This document shows positions 7,591 to 17,128 of a DNA stretch of 64,000 nucleotides, piece after piece. Position 1 is the stretch's first letter. Each line of letters opens with the position of its first letter. The notes under the pieces are model-generated. The model ran no database searches and was not told the origin of the DNA. It was given only the letters and a program-made list of their open reading frames with translations. Both the position numbers and the translations under genes were made by a program. The DNA comes from Gemmatimonadales bacterium (GTDB taxonomy: Bacteria; Gemmatimonadota; Gemmatimonadetes; Palauibacterales; Palauibacteraceae), in NCBI GenBank assembly GCA_009838765.1, contig VXQX01000014.1, positions 1 through 64,000 of the forward strand, in the 5' to 3' direction.

Positions 7591-10314
7591 CTAGGCCGGC
7601 TCGACCCTCACGGGGCAGACCTTCAGCTCGGCCGTGTGCGTGATCGGGTCGTAGCCGCCTCCGGTGAGGAAGTTCACCGGCACGTCGTTGAAGCTGAATG
7701 ACGCGAACACGGTTCCTGGCGGGGATCGGTCGTTCGCCTCGACCTTGATCCGGACCTGGCCGCGCGGGCTCGACATCATCGCCCAGCCGCCGTCCTCGAG
7801 ACCCCATTTCGACACGTCGGCCGGGTGCATCTCGAGACTTTCTTCGGACAACAGGTATTCGATCCCCGCGGCGCGCCCCGTCTGCGTTCTCGTGTGATAG
7901 GCCGGCAGTCGGCGCCCGGTCGTGAGCCAGATCGGGTATTCCTCCGAGATCGTCTCGGCCGGGTCCCGGTATCGGATCATCTGGAAGATCCCACGGCCGT
8001 TCTCGAACTCGCCCTCGTGAAGGATGGGCGTGCCGGGGTGGCCCCGCTCCGGCACCGGCCAGTGGTACTCGCCGTGTTCGATGAGATCCCAGTCGAGGCC
8101 GGCGTAGATCGGCGAGAGTGAGCAGAGTTCGTTGAACACCTGCTTGGCCGACTCGAACTCGAAGCCCTTCAACCCCATGCGCTGCGCGATGCGCGACACG
8201 CACCACCAGTCGGGTTTCGCCTCGCCCGGCGGATCCACCGCCTTCCGCAGACGCTGAACGCGCCGCTCCGTATTCGAGCACACGCCGTCCGTCTCCGCCC
8301 ACGCGGTGGCAGGGAGCACGACATCGGCCAACTGCGCCGTCTCGGTGAGGAAGATGTCGATCACGACGAGATGGTCGAGGCTCCGGAGCGCATGCTCGCA
8401 GTGCTCCCGGTCGGGATCCGTCACGACGGTGTTCTCGCCATTGATGATCATGGCGCGGATCCGGTCGCCGCACATGTCGAGCGCCGTGACCTTCGTGGGA
8501 CCCAGTTCGAGGTCCACCTCCCGGCCGTAGGCGGCGGCGAACTTCGCCTGGTACGCCGGGTCGAGCACGTCCTGGAAGCCGGGGTAGTTGTTCGGCAGCG
8601 CCCCGGAGTCTCCGGCGCCCTGGATGTTGTTCTGGCCGCGCATCGGATTGATCCCGGTGCCCTCGCGGCCGACGTTGCCGGTCATGAGAGCGAGATTGCA
8701 CAGGCTCTGCACGTTGTCCACGCCGCAGATGTGCTCCGTGATCCCGAGCGTGTAGTAGATCGCTCCGCGTTCGGCCTTCGCATACCAGCGCGCCGCCTCC
8801 GCGATCAGCTTCGCGTCCACGCCGGTGATGGATTCGGCCCATTCCGGCGGGTACTCCAGGACGTGCTCGACGAAGTCCCGGCCTTCCGTCGTGCGGTCGG
8901 CCACAAAGCCCTCGTCCATCAGCCCCTCGCGGGCGATCGTGTGGGCCATGCCGAGCAACAGCGCGACATCCGACCCCACCCTCAGCGGCAGGTAGATGTC
9001 GGCCATCTCGGCCAGCGCAATCCGTCTCGGATCGGCGACGATGAGCTTCGCGCCCCGGGCCACCGCGCGCTTGATGCGGGTGGCGGCAACGGGATGGCAC
9101 TCGGTCATGTTGGTCCCGATGCAGAAGATCACATCGGGCTTGTCCATGTCCGCGAGCGGGTTCGACATCGCCCCCCGTCCGATAGAGGCCGCCAGACCGG
9201 CGACCGTGGGGGCGTGTCAAGCACGGCTGCAGTTGTCGATCTGGTTCGTACCGAACGCGCCCCGGATGAACCGCTGCATCATGTAGGCGGCTTCGTGCGG
9301 CGCACGTCCGGAGGCGACGCCGTACACGGAGTGCCGGCCGTGGTCCTCCACCGCCGCCGTGAACCCCGCCGCCGCGCGGTCGAGGGCCGTGTCCCAGTCG
9401 GTCTCGTGGAGTTCGCCGTCCTCGCCCCGCACCATCGGATAGGCCAGCCGGTCGGGGTGCTGCACGAAGTCGAAAGCGAACTGCCCCTTGACGCAGAGCG
9501 CGCCCTCGTTGGCGGGTCCATCCATCGCCGGCTGGACGCCGATCAGCTTGTCGCCCCGCGACATCAGGTCGACGGCACACCCGACGCCGCAGTAGGGGCA
9601 GACGGTCCGCGTCTTCTCCGTCTCGCCCGGCACGTCGGCGTTCGCGAGCGCCTTGATGTCGGCGAGGGCGCCGGTCGGGCAGGTCTGGATGCACTGCCCG
9701 CAGAACGTGCAGGCGGAGTCTCCCAGCAGGCCTTCGAACTCTGTCGTGATCTGCGTCTCGAACCCGCGATTCATGACCGAGATTGCGTAGTCGCCCTCCT
9801 GCTCGGCACAGACCCGCACGCAGCGGTAGCAGGAGATGCAGTTCTCGTAGTCGCGGAGGATGAAGGGGTTGTCGTCGTCCGGCCGGCTGCGGCCGGACCT
9901 GGCCCCGGCGAAGCGGCCCGTGCGGGCCTCGTAGCGGTCGAGCAGGACCGCCATCTCCTGCGAAGCGTATCCGGAGAGGGGGTCGACGTCCGTGTCGCGG
10001 TTCTCGGAGGCGACCATCTCCATGAGTACGCGACGGTGCATGTCGAGCCGCGCCGAACGGGTCGTGATCCGCATTCCGGACTCCGCCCGCGTGGTGCAGG
10101 AGGCGACCGGGTTGCGGGCGCCGTCGAGTTCCACGATGCAGAGGCGGCAGCCGCCGAAGGCCTCCAGGCGCGGATCGTAGCACAGCGTCGGGATCTCCTT
10201 GCGGTGTCGCTCGGAGACTTCGTACAGGCTCTCGCCCCGACGGACGCCGACCTTCTCGCCGTCGAGCGTGATCTCGAAATCGAAGCCCGTGCCGTTGCCC
10301 GAATTGTCGCTCAA
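7591..10314 (-). CDS. fdhA: selenocysteine-containing NAD-dependent formate dehydrogenase, catalytic (alpha) subunit
   Basis: A 907-residue molybdopterin enzyme interrupted by a single in-frame TGA (9217-9219), read here as selenocysteine at residue 366 in NCSRA-U-HAPTVAGL, exactly where Sec or Cys sits in formate dehydrogenases. From the N terminus: a [2Fe-2S] ferredoxin domain (Cys45, 56, 59, 73); two [4Fe-4S] motifs (CISCYRCVRVC, CTFCGQCIQTC); the cubane of the Mo domain (CPYCGVGC...C); then the bis-MGD domains. A TTG at 10314 has GGAGG 5 bases upstream; the GTG at 10320 overlaps that site and is less likely. It lies downstream of the NuoEF-type partner and probably reduces NAD+ with electrons from formate, or runs in reverse. 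A naive gene call would split it in two. Confidence 0.93.
9180..9219 (-). promoter_or_regulatory. bacterial SECIS hairpin in fdhA mRNA
   Basis: Directly after the UGA the mRNA folds into a 7-bp stem, GGUCGCC / GGCGGCC (one U-G pair), with loop GGUCU at 9187-9205. The loop begins 18 nucleotides after the UGA. From memory, the E. coli fdhF element has the same GGUCU loop at the same distance. The conserved Gly-Leu codons GGU-CUG of the VAGL motif form the loop. This element would recruit SelB with Sec-tRNA. Confidence 0.85.
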
Positions 10315-10431
10315 ACCCACCTCCGGAGGCGCGAGGACCCCGCACCGCTGGAAACTGCCGGGCCCACCAACATGACGCGCCGCGCGCGTGGCGACAAATC
10401 CGACCGGCGTCCGCGGTCCGACAACGGGCTG

Positions 10432-12096
10432 CTAGGCGGACTCGGCGACGTGCCTCGACACGCGATCCGGGAAGTAGCGGATCAGGCTCTCCGTGATGAG
10501 CGGGGCCGCCTGCCCGAGGCCGCAGGCGCTCGTCTGCATCATCGTGTCGCCCAGATCGTGCACCTCGTCGATCCAGGCGCCGATGTCGGGCGGGCCGTCG
10601 CCGTGCAGACGCTCCGTCAGGCGCTGGGTGCCGATGCGGCAGGGGAAGCACTTGCCGCAGGATTCCTCGGCGAAGAACTCCATGGCGGAATGCGCAACCT
10701 CAATCATGTCGCGCGAGTCGTCGAACACCATGATGCCGCCCGCCCCAAGGAACGACCCCTTCGAGCGGATGTCGGGTTCGTCCAGCGTGACGTCGAGCGC
10801 CTCGCCCGCCAGGAAGCCGCCCGACAGCCCCGCCATCGTCACCGCCTGGATCTTCCGTCCGCGGGGCACGCCGCCGGCCCAGTCGTCGATCAGCGTCATC
10901 AGCGGGAAGCCCATCGGTACTTCGTAGTTGCCGGGGCGGGCGACATCCCCGGAGAGGGAGATCACCTTCGTGCCCGCGTGGTCGCCGATCCCGAGCCCGC
11001 GGTACCATTCGGCGCCGTGCACGAGGATATGGGGCACGGAGGCCAGCGTCTCGACGTTGTTCACGACCGTGGGAAGGTCCTCGTACCCATGCGTCACCGG
11101 GAAAGGCGGCCGGTTGCGCGGGAACGGGTGCTGGCCCTCGAGGCTGTTGAGAAGAGACGTTTCCTCGCCGCAAATATAGGCGCCCGCGCCGCGGCGCACC
11201 CAGAGGTCGAACGGTCGTCCCGGCCCCAGGGCATCCGCCCCCAGCAGCCCGTCGCCGCGGGCCTCTTCCAGGGCCGTCTCCAGGATGCGCATCGTATCCG
11301 GGTATTCGTAGCGGAGGTAGATGAACCCCCGCGTGGCGCCCGTCGCGAAGCCGGCGGCGATCATCCCTTCGATCACCGCGTGCGGGTCGTAGTCCATCAG
11401 CGCCCGGTCCTTGAAGCAGCCCGGCTCCCCCTCGTCGGCGTTGCACACGATGGTCCTGGGCTCGCCCGCGGCCTCCGCCACCGCCCGCCACTTCCGTCCG
11501 GTGGGGAAGCCGGCGCCGCCGCGCCCCGCCAGGCCGCTCGCGTCGATGGCATCGAGCAGCGCGCCGGGCCGCCCGCAGAGAGCATCCTCGAGACCGGAAT
11601 ACCCGCCCGTCGCCCGATAGCCCGCCAGCGTCGCGCGTCCGGGAGTCCGGATGTGCGCGAACACGCATTCCTCGATGTCCGGGTGCGGAGCGGGCGGAAG
11701 GGGAGAGGGTCGAGCGGCGAGTTCCGCGACCGTGGTTCCGCAGAGGACGCGGTCCCGGTCCAGGACCGGAATCGGCTCGTCGCAGCGGCCCGGGCAGGGC
11801 ATCGCATGCGCGTTCGGCATCGCGGCCAGCAGTTCGTCCGCCCCCTGCAGGGCACAGATCGGTCCCGTACAGACTCGGGCGTGTGCATACCCCCCGGGAT
11901 CCCGTGAGAAATGGTGGTAGAACGTCACCGTACCGAAGAGGTCTGCGATCGGGATCCGCAGGTCGTCGGAGATGGCGCGCAGCGCGTTCTCCGAGAGGTG
12001 TCCGTCCCTCTCGTGGAACTCGTGCAGAAGCGGGAGCAGAGGAGCGGGCTCCTCCCGCCATTTCGCGAGGAGTTCCGCGTCCGAGGGCGTGTTCAT
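10432..12096 (-). CDS. NuoE-NuoF fusion, NADH-binding diaphorase subunit of formate dehydrogenase
   Basis: A 554-residue fusion. Residues about 1-150 are NuoE-like, with thioredoxin-fold [2Fe-2S] ligands CTGPIC and CPGRC. The rest is NuoF-like: FMN/NADH motifs GRGGAGFPTGRKW and CNADEGEPGCFKDR, then a [4Fe-4S] set in ESCGKCFPCRIG and TSACGLG. It passes electrons from the catalytic subunit to NAD+. The arrangement parallels FdsG/FdsB of soluble NAD-dependent formate dehydrogenases, but as one chain. The start at 12096 (MNTPSDAELL) fits the NuoE N terminus; an in-frame extension to 12258 looks like non-coding Arg-rich sequence. Only 117 bases separate it from fdhA. Confidence 0.92.
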   Translation of the reverse strand: MNTPSDAELLAKWREEPAPLLPLLHEFHERDGHLSENALRAISDDLRIPIADLFGTVTFYHHFSRDPGGYAHARVCTGPICALQGADELLAAMPNAHAMPCPGRCDEPIPVLDRDRVLCGTTVAELAARPSPLPPAPHPDIEECVFAHIRTPGRATLAGYRATGGYSGLEDALCGRPGALLDAIDASGLAGRGGAGFPTGRKWRAVAEAAGEPRTIVCNADEGEPGCFKDRALMDYDPHAVIEGMIAAGFATGATRGFIYLRYEYPDTMRILETALEEARGDGLLGADALGPGRPFDLWVRRGAGAYICGEETSLLNSLEGQHPFPRNRPPFPVTHGYEDLPTVVNNVETLASVPHILVHGAEWYRGLGIGDHAGTKVISLSGDVARPGNYEVPMGFPLMTLIDDWAGGVPRGRKIQAVTMAGLSGGFLAGEALDVTLDEPDIRSKGSFLGAGGIMVFDDSRDMIEVAHSAMEFFAEESCGKCFPCRIGTQRLTERLHGDGPPDIGAWIDEVHDLGDTMMQTSACGLGQAAPLITESLIRYFPDRVSRHVAESA

Positions 12097-12291
12097 GCCG
12101 TCATAGTTACCCGCATACCCGAACAGCGGCAAACGACTTCCACCCGCGCAGGTCGTCGCTCGCCCAATCTCGGAGGAGGCGCCCGTTCGGCGTCCGGCAC
12201 GACGGCGCGCAGAGCGCCCGCTCCGGCAGGCTCGGTAGCTCGCGCGGTTCCGGGACACGACACCCGCGGGTCGACACCTTAACTTCGGTCC

Positions 12292-13128
12292 ATGATTACG
12301 CCGCGAAGGAACACCGCCCGCGTAGACATCGATCGCGTGTCCGAGGCCTCAAGCCGGAGGCGCCGCGACGCCGTCGCGGTCGAAGAGCCGCTCGAGATCC
12401 GAATCGCGCCGGCCGGCGGAAGAGAGCACCAGGTGGCCGTGACGATGCGCACGCCGGGGGACGACTTCGACCTCACGGCCGGGTTTCTCTTCTCGGAGGG
12501 ACTGCTCGGACGGCGGTCCGATATCGCCGACCTGCGGTACTGCGTCGACGTCGAGACGCAGGAATACAACATCGTGACCGCGCATCTGAGCGAGGCGGCC
12601 CGCTTCGACCCGGCGGAGCTGACCCGGAACTTCTATACGACATCGAGTTGCGGCGTCTGCGGAAAAGCCTCGCTCGAGGCGATCGAGATTCGCGGCTGCG
12701 CTCCCGTGCCGGCCGGGCGCCCGACCATCGCGGCCGAGATCGTGCGCACTCTCCCGGGAGCGCTTCGCCGCCGCCAGCCGGTTTTCGAACGAACGGGCGG
12801 GCTTCACGCGGCCGGCCTGTTCGACACGGCAGGTGGTTTGCATCTCCTGCGCGAAGACATCGGACGCCACAATGCGCTCGACAAGGTGATCGGCGACCGA
12901 TTCCTCCAGGGAGCGCTGCCCCTGGGCGATACGGTGCTGGCCGTGAGCGGCCGGGCTTCCTTCGAGATCATGCAGAAGGCGCTCGCCGCCGGCATCCCGA
13001 TCGTCGCGGCCGTGGGCGCCCCCTCGAGCCTCGCCGTCGACGTGGCCGAAGAGTTCGGGATGACGCTGATCGGCTTCGCGAAGCCGACGGGATTCAACAT
13101 TTACACCGGGCGCCACCGCGTCGACTGA
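12292..13128 (+). CDS. fdhD: FdhD sulfurtransferase for formate dehydrogenase maturation
   Basis: A 278-residue protein with the FdhD Cys loop SSCGVCGK (Cys120, Cys123), GFLFSEG, HAAGLFD, REDIGRHNALDKVIG and SGRASFEIMQKA, all family hallmarks. FdhD transfers sulfur from a cysteine desulfurase to the Mo-bis-MGD cofactor of formate dehydrogenase, which is needed for activity. It is transcribed divergently from the formate dehydrogenase genes across a 195-base gap, which supports joint function and perhaps shared control from that gap. Confidence 0.95.
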   Translation: MITPRRNTARVDIDRVSEASSRRRRDAVAVEEPLEIRIAPAGGREHQVAVTMRTPGDDFDLTAGFLFSEGLLGRRSDIADLRYCVDVETQEYNIVTAHLSEAARFDPAELTRNFYTTSSCGVCGKASLEAIEIRGCAPVPAGRPTIAAEIVRTLPGALRRRQPVFERTGGLHAAGLFDTAGGLHLLREDIGRHNALDKVIGDRFLQGALPLGDTVLAVSGRASFEIMQKALAAGIPIVAAVGAPSSLAVDVAEEFGMTLIGFAKPTGFNIYTGRHRVD

Positions 13129-13170
13129 AGAAGCGAATCGACCGCGACCCCGGCCGGAGGGGGCCGATCT

Positions 13171-14640
13171 TCAAGGCGGCAGCGCGCGCCCGATCCTGAG
13201 CGCGAGGTCGACGGCCGACTTCCTCCATCCGGTCAGCGTCGACCTGCGGTAGGCGTCGGCGGTACGCTTCACGCCCTCGCTCATCGTCGGGTACGGATGG
13301 ACCAGCGACGCGAGCGTGCCCAGCTTCACCCCCGCCTTCATGGCGAGCGAAATCTCCGCAATCATCGTCCCCGCGCCCGGCGCCAGGATGTGTCCTCCCA
13401 GAATCCGGCCTCCCTTTCCGACGACGATCTTCACGCGACCCATGGCGGCGCGCTCGGCGATCGCCCGGTCAAGGTTCCCGATGTCGTAGACGTGGGCGGA
13501 CACCGAGGCCCCGTGGCGGTCGTGGGCCTCGGCTTCGGTGAGGCCCACGTGCGCGAGTTCGGGGTCGGTATAGGTGCACCAGGGAATCACGCGATAGTCG
13601 ATGTTCGCGCGCACGGGGAAGAGCGCGTTCTGGACCACGGTGCGCGCTTCGTGGTCTGCGACGTGCGTGAACAGGAACCCGCCGGTCACATCGCCGGCCG
13701 CGAAGATGTGCTTGCGGGAGGTGCGAAGCCTGGAGTCGACAGTGATCCAGCCGCCAGCCGTCTCGACTCCCGCGGCAGCCAGTCCGAGCTCCTCCGTGTT
13801 GGGCGCCCGCCCCGCGGCGACGAGGACCTCGTCGACTTCGAAGGTCTCGTCACGCCCCTCCACGCCGGGCTCTGCCGCCGCCGCGGGCGGCGCGATCGTC
13901 ACCGTTCGCCCGTCTCCCTTGCGGTCGACGCGCGTCACGATTCGGCCCGTACGGATACGGATACCCTCTTCCCGCAGCCTGCTCGTCAGCAGGTCCGCGA
14001 GTTCGGGTTCCTCGCGCACCATGAGCCGGTCGAGCAGTTCGACGACCGTGACCTCGGTCCCGAGACGGCGATACGCCTGGGCGAGTTCGACGCCGATCGG
14101 CCCGCCGCCGACCACCGCGAGCGAGGCGGGGATCGTGTCCCGGTCGAACGCCTCGGCATGCGTGAAGTAGCCTGCCTCCTCGAGCCCCGGGATCGGGGGC
14201 ACCGCGGCTCTGGAGCCGGTGGCGATCACGAACCGGCGCGCGCGGAGGCGGCGGCCGGCCACCTCGACTTCATGCGGAGAAACGAAGCGCGCCGCCCCCT
14301 CGACCACATCCACGCCCATGGCCCGAAAACGCTCCGGGTCGTCGTGCGGCTCGATCTGCGCGCGGACATCGCGGACGCTCGAGAGCACGTCGGTGGCTTC
14401 GATGTCCTGCCGCGGAATCCCGAGGCCGAAGGACGCCGCGTCGCGAACATGCCGGGCCACTCGGGCCGAGCCGATGAGCGCCTTGGAAGGCACGCAGCCG
14501 GTCCACAGGCAGTCGCCGCCAAGGCGGTCGCGCTCGACCAGGGCCACGCTCGCACCCAGCCCCGCGCCCCCGGCTGCCGTGACAAGACCGGCGGTCCCTC
14601 CGCCGATGGCGACGATGTCGAACGTCCGGTCTTGAACCAC
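13171..14640 (-). CDS. FAD-dependent pyridine nucleotide-disulfide oxidoreductase (mercuric reductase-like)
   Basis: A 489-residue class I flavin disulfide reductase. The N-terminal FAD motif is GGGTAG. The redox-active pair is GGDCLWTGCVPSK (Cys44, Cys49); the CLWTGC form is typical of the mercuric reductase-like group rather than of lipoamide dehydrogenase (CLNVGC). The NAD(P) motif is VVGGGPIGVELAQ, the second FAD motif is IFAAGDVTGG, and the dimerisation domain carries HPYPTMSE. It lacks the N-terminal heavy-metal domain and the C-terminal Cys pair of true MerA, so mercury reduction should not be assumed. The GTG start has GGGGAGGAG upstream. Confidence 0.85.
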   Translation of the reverse strand: MVQDRTFDIVAIGGGTAGLVTAAGGAGLGASVALVERDRLGGDCLWTGCVPSKALIGSARVARHVRDAASFGLGIPRQDIEATDVLSSVRDVRAQIEPHDDPERFRAMGVDVVEGAARFVSPHEVEVAGRRLRARRFVIATGSRAAVPPIPGLEEAGYFTHAEAFDRDTIPASLAVVGGGPIGVELAQAYRRLGTEVTVVELLDRLMVREEPELADLLTSRLREEGIRIRTGRIVTRVDRKGDGRTVTIAPPAAAAEPGVEGRDETFEVDEVLVAAGRAPNTEELGLAAAGVETAGGWITVDSRLRTSRKHIFAAGDVTGGFLFTHVADHEARTVVQNALFPVRANIDYRVIPWCTYTDPELAHVGLTEAEAHDRHGASVSAHVYDIGNLDRAIAERAAMGRVKIVVGKGGRILGGHILAPGAGTMIAEISLAMKAGVKLGTLASLVHPYPTMSEGVKRTADAYRRSTLTGWRKSAVDLALRIGRALPP

Positions 14641-14778
14641 GTTGCTCCTCCCCGTGGAAGGTGATCGATTTCACCGGGCCATCATGGCCGTTTTTCCTTG
14701 CCGCGCGTCCCGATTCGCGCTTAGCTTCGCTTCGTGCAGAATCCTACATCCCAAGCTGCGGTGTCCCGGTCGGGCTCA

Positions 14779-15981
14779 ATGAAAAGCCGCGTCCAACCGC
14801 CTTCGATCCTTGCCAAGTGTCGTGAACTAGCGACCGTGCACGACCTCCGCGAGGCCGGCCTCTATCCGTACTTCATGCCCATCGAGGCCTCTCACGACAC
14901 ATGGGTCGTCATCCACGGCGCTCGCAAGATCATGGTGGGCTCCAACAATTACATGGGACTCACGCACGATCCGCGCGTCCTCGAAGCGGCCCGCGACGCC
15001 CTCAACAAGTTCGGAAGCGGCAATACGGGCAGCCGCTTCCTCAACGGCAACCTCGATCTTCATGAGCAACTCGAAGCCGAACTCGCCGACTTCACCGGCA
15101 TGGAGGCCGCGCTCGTGTTTTCGACCGGCTACCAGACGAATCTGGGGACGCTGGGCGCGCTGATCGGTCGCGCGGACACGGTCTACATCGACAAGCTGGA
15201 TCATGCCAGCCTCCAGGACGGGGTACGTCTGGGGCTGGGCCGCACGCGCCGCTTCAACCACAACGACTTCGCAACCCTGCGCCGCATGCTCGAGGCCGAG
15301 ACGCCCTCGCGGGGCAAGCTTATCGCGGTGGACGGCGTGTACAGCATGGAAGGCGACATCGCGGATCTGCCCACGCTGGTCGAACTGAGGCGAGAGTACG
15401 ACGCGGCCATCCTGGTGGATGACGCGCACGCCGTGGGCGTGCTGGGCGAGACCGGAGCCGGGACCGCCGAGCACTGGGGGCTCACCGACGAGGTGGACCT
15501 GATCCTGGGCACCTTCTCCAAGTCCTTCGCTTCGATCGGTGGTTTCGTGGCGGGCCGCGCCGACGTCATCGACTACCTCCAGCACAATGCCCGCGCCCTC
15601 ATGTTCAGTGCCAGCATGCCTCCCGCCTCCGCCGCCACCGTGCTGAAGGCGCTGGAGATCATTCGCGATGAACCGGAGCGCCGGCAGCAGCTCTGGAAGA
15701 ACACGTACAGGATGATGGAAGGCTTCAAGTCGATCGGGTTCGACATCGGGCCGACCGAGACCCCGATCGTCCCCATTCTCATCGGGCCCATGGAGAAGAC
15801 CTTCGTGTTCTGGCGCGCCCTGTTCGAGGCGGGCGTCTTCACGAACCCGGTCGTCCCCCCCGCGGTTCCCGAGGGGAGTTGCCGCCTGCGCACGAGCTAC
15901 ATGGCCACGCACTCGGACGACGACCTCGACTTCGTGCTCGAACAGGTGGAGCGCGTGGGGAAGAAGCTCGGCGTCGTCTGA
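14779..15981 (+). CDS. spt: serine palmitoyltransferase
   Basis: A 400-residue alpha-oxoamine synthase (fold type I PLP). The PLP lysine is in LILGTFSKSFASIGGF, with VDDAHAVGVLGETG and SNNYMGLTHDPRV also present. The segment FSKSFASIGGF...LQHNARALMFSASMPP resembles Bacteroidetes-type serine palmitoyltransferases more than BioF or Kbl. It would condense serine with palmitoyl-CoA or an acyl-ACP to 3-ketosphinganine, the first step of sphingolipid synthesis. The following genes (GNAT-like, SDR, PAP2) match the later steps, which supports this over BioF. A GTG at 14734 is an alternative start. Confidence 0.88.
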   Translation: MKSRVQPPSILAKCRELATVHDLREAGLYPYFMPIEASHDTWVVIHGARKIMVGSNNYMGLTHDPRVLEAARDALNKFGSGNTGSRFLNGNLDLHEQLEAELADFTGMEAALVFSTGYQTNLGTLGALIGRADTVYIDKLDHASLQDGVRLGLGRTRRFNHNDFATLRRMLEAETPSRGKLIAVDGVYSMEGDIADLPTLVELRREYDAAILVDDAHAVGVLGETGAGTAEHWGLTDEVDLILGTFSKSFASIGGFVAGRADVIDYLQHNARALMFSASMPPASAATVLKALEIIRDEPERRQQLWKNTYRMMEGFKSIGFDIGPTETPIVPILIGPMEKTFVFWRALFEAGVFTNPVVPPAVPEGSCRLRTSYMATHSDDDLDFVLEQVERVGKKLGVV

Positions 15982-15997
15982 ACCGGCGCCTCCCACC

Positions 15998-17128
15998 ATG
16001 ACTAGTCTCGCTCCCTCCGTGCGCGTCGTCCCCGTCGAGAACCGCGCCGATCTGAAGCGCTTCATCGACCTGCCGTGGTCCATCTACCGGGGCGATCCCG
16101 ACTGGGTGCCGCCGCTCAAGCGAGACGTACGGGCGGCCTTCGATCCGACGAAACACCCGTTCCATCTGCACTCGGAAGTGCAGCCCTACCTCGCCTTGCG
16201 TCGCGGCCGGGCCGTGGGCCGGATCTGCGCGATCCGGAACCGGAATCACGAGCGGACGCACGACGAATCCGTGGGGTTCTTCGGCTGGTTTGAGTGCGTC
16301 GACGACCCGGAGGTCGCCGGGGCGCTGCTCGACGCGGTCCGGGCCTGGCTGCGGGAGCGCGGTCTTACCGCGATGCGGGGTCCCACGAGCTTCTCGACCA
16401 ATGAGACCTGCGGCCTGCTCATCGATGGAGATCCCGGGCCGCCGGTCGTCCTCATGGCGTACAACCCGCCGTACTATCCGCGGCTGCTGGAGGCCGCGGG
16501 TTTGCGAAAGGTCAAGGATCTTTTCGCTTGGCTCATGAAGAAGGGAGATTGGCCGCCGCACCTCTTCCGCGCCGAAAAAGTCGTGACCCGCAGGTACGGC
16601 ATCCGGATCAAGACGCTGGACATGTCGCGCTTCGACGAAGAACTCGGCCGAGTCCAGCGCCTCTACAACGCGGCGTGGGAGAAGAACTGGGGTTTCGTCC
16701 CCATGACCAAGGCCGAGATGGATCACATGGCCGCCGAACTCAAGCCCATACTCGACCCCGAACTCGCGCTCTTCGCCGAGACGCCGGAGGGTGAGACCGC
16801 CGGCTTCGCTCTCGCCCTGCCGGACTTCAACCAGGTGCTGCGCCGGATGAATGGCCGGCTCTTCCCCTTCGGAATCCTCAAGGCGCTCATCTACAGGCGC
16901 AAAATCACCTGCATGCGCGTGATCATCCTGGGACTTGCCGAGGAATGGCGCGGCAAGGCCGTCGACGTCGTCCTCTACCTCTGGCTGTTCCGGAAGGGGA
17001 TTGCCGCCGGGATGACGTCCGCCGAACAGTCCTGGATTCTCGAGGACAACCAGAAGATGAACCAGGCCATCGAGCGTCTCGGCGGCAGGATCTACCGGAC
17101 CTACAGGCTGTACGAAGCGGCCCTCTAG
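15998..17128 (+). CDS. GNAT-like N-acyltransferase, probable bacterial ceramide synthase
   Basis: A 376-residue protein of the GNAT-like group often annotated only as N-acetyltransferase. It opens with LPWSIYRGDPDWVPPLKRDV and HPFHLHSEVQPYLALRRGRAVGRI, features of proteins encoded beside bacterial serine palmitoyltransferases. In Caulobacter the corresponding protein, bCerS, N-acylates the long-chain base. It starts 17 bases after spt, and the next gene overlaps its stop. Assignment as ceramide synthase rests on family resemblance and operon context. Confidence 0.75.
   Translation: MTSLAPSVRVVPVENRADLKRFIDLPWSIYRGDPDWVPPLKRDVRAAFDPTKHPFHLHSEVQPYLALRRGRAVGRICAIRNRNHERTHDESVGFFGWFECVDDPEVAGALLDAVRAWLRERGLTAMRGPTSFSTNETCGLLIDGDPGPPVVLMAYNPPYYPRLLEAAGLRKVKDLFAWLMKKGDWPPHLFRAEKVVTRRYGIRIKTLDMSRFDEELGRVQRLYNAAWEKNWGFVPMTKAEMDHMAAELKPILDPELALFAETPEGETAGFALALPDFNQVLRRMNGRLFPFGILKALIYRRKITCMRVIILGLAEEWRGKAVDVVLYLWLFRKGIAAGMTSAEQSWILEDNQKMNQAIERLGGRIYRTYRLYEAAL

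Noticed and set aside
9217-9219. Stop codon splitting formate dehydrogenase, which could mean a pseudogene or two genes
   Set aside because: Frame, motif and hairpin all fit selenocysteine; no other damage in the gene.
7565-10651. 1028-codon open frame on the minus strand overlapping fdhA in another frame
   Set aside because: Arg/Gly/Pro-rich shadow; the true protein with Fe-S and Mo motifs is in the other frame.
8371-11907. Very long open frame (1178 codons) on the plus strand over the formate dehydrogenase genes
   Set aside because: Antisense mirror of high-GC3 coding sequence; no family motifs, composition typical of a shadow frame.
13171-14640. Call as true mercuric reductase
   Set aside because: It lacks the N-terminal metal-binding domain, the C-terminal Cys pair and neighbouring mer genes; only the active-site style is MerA-like.
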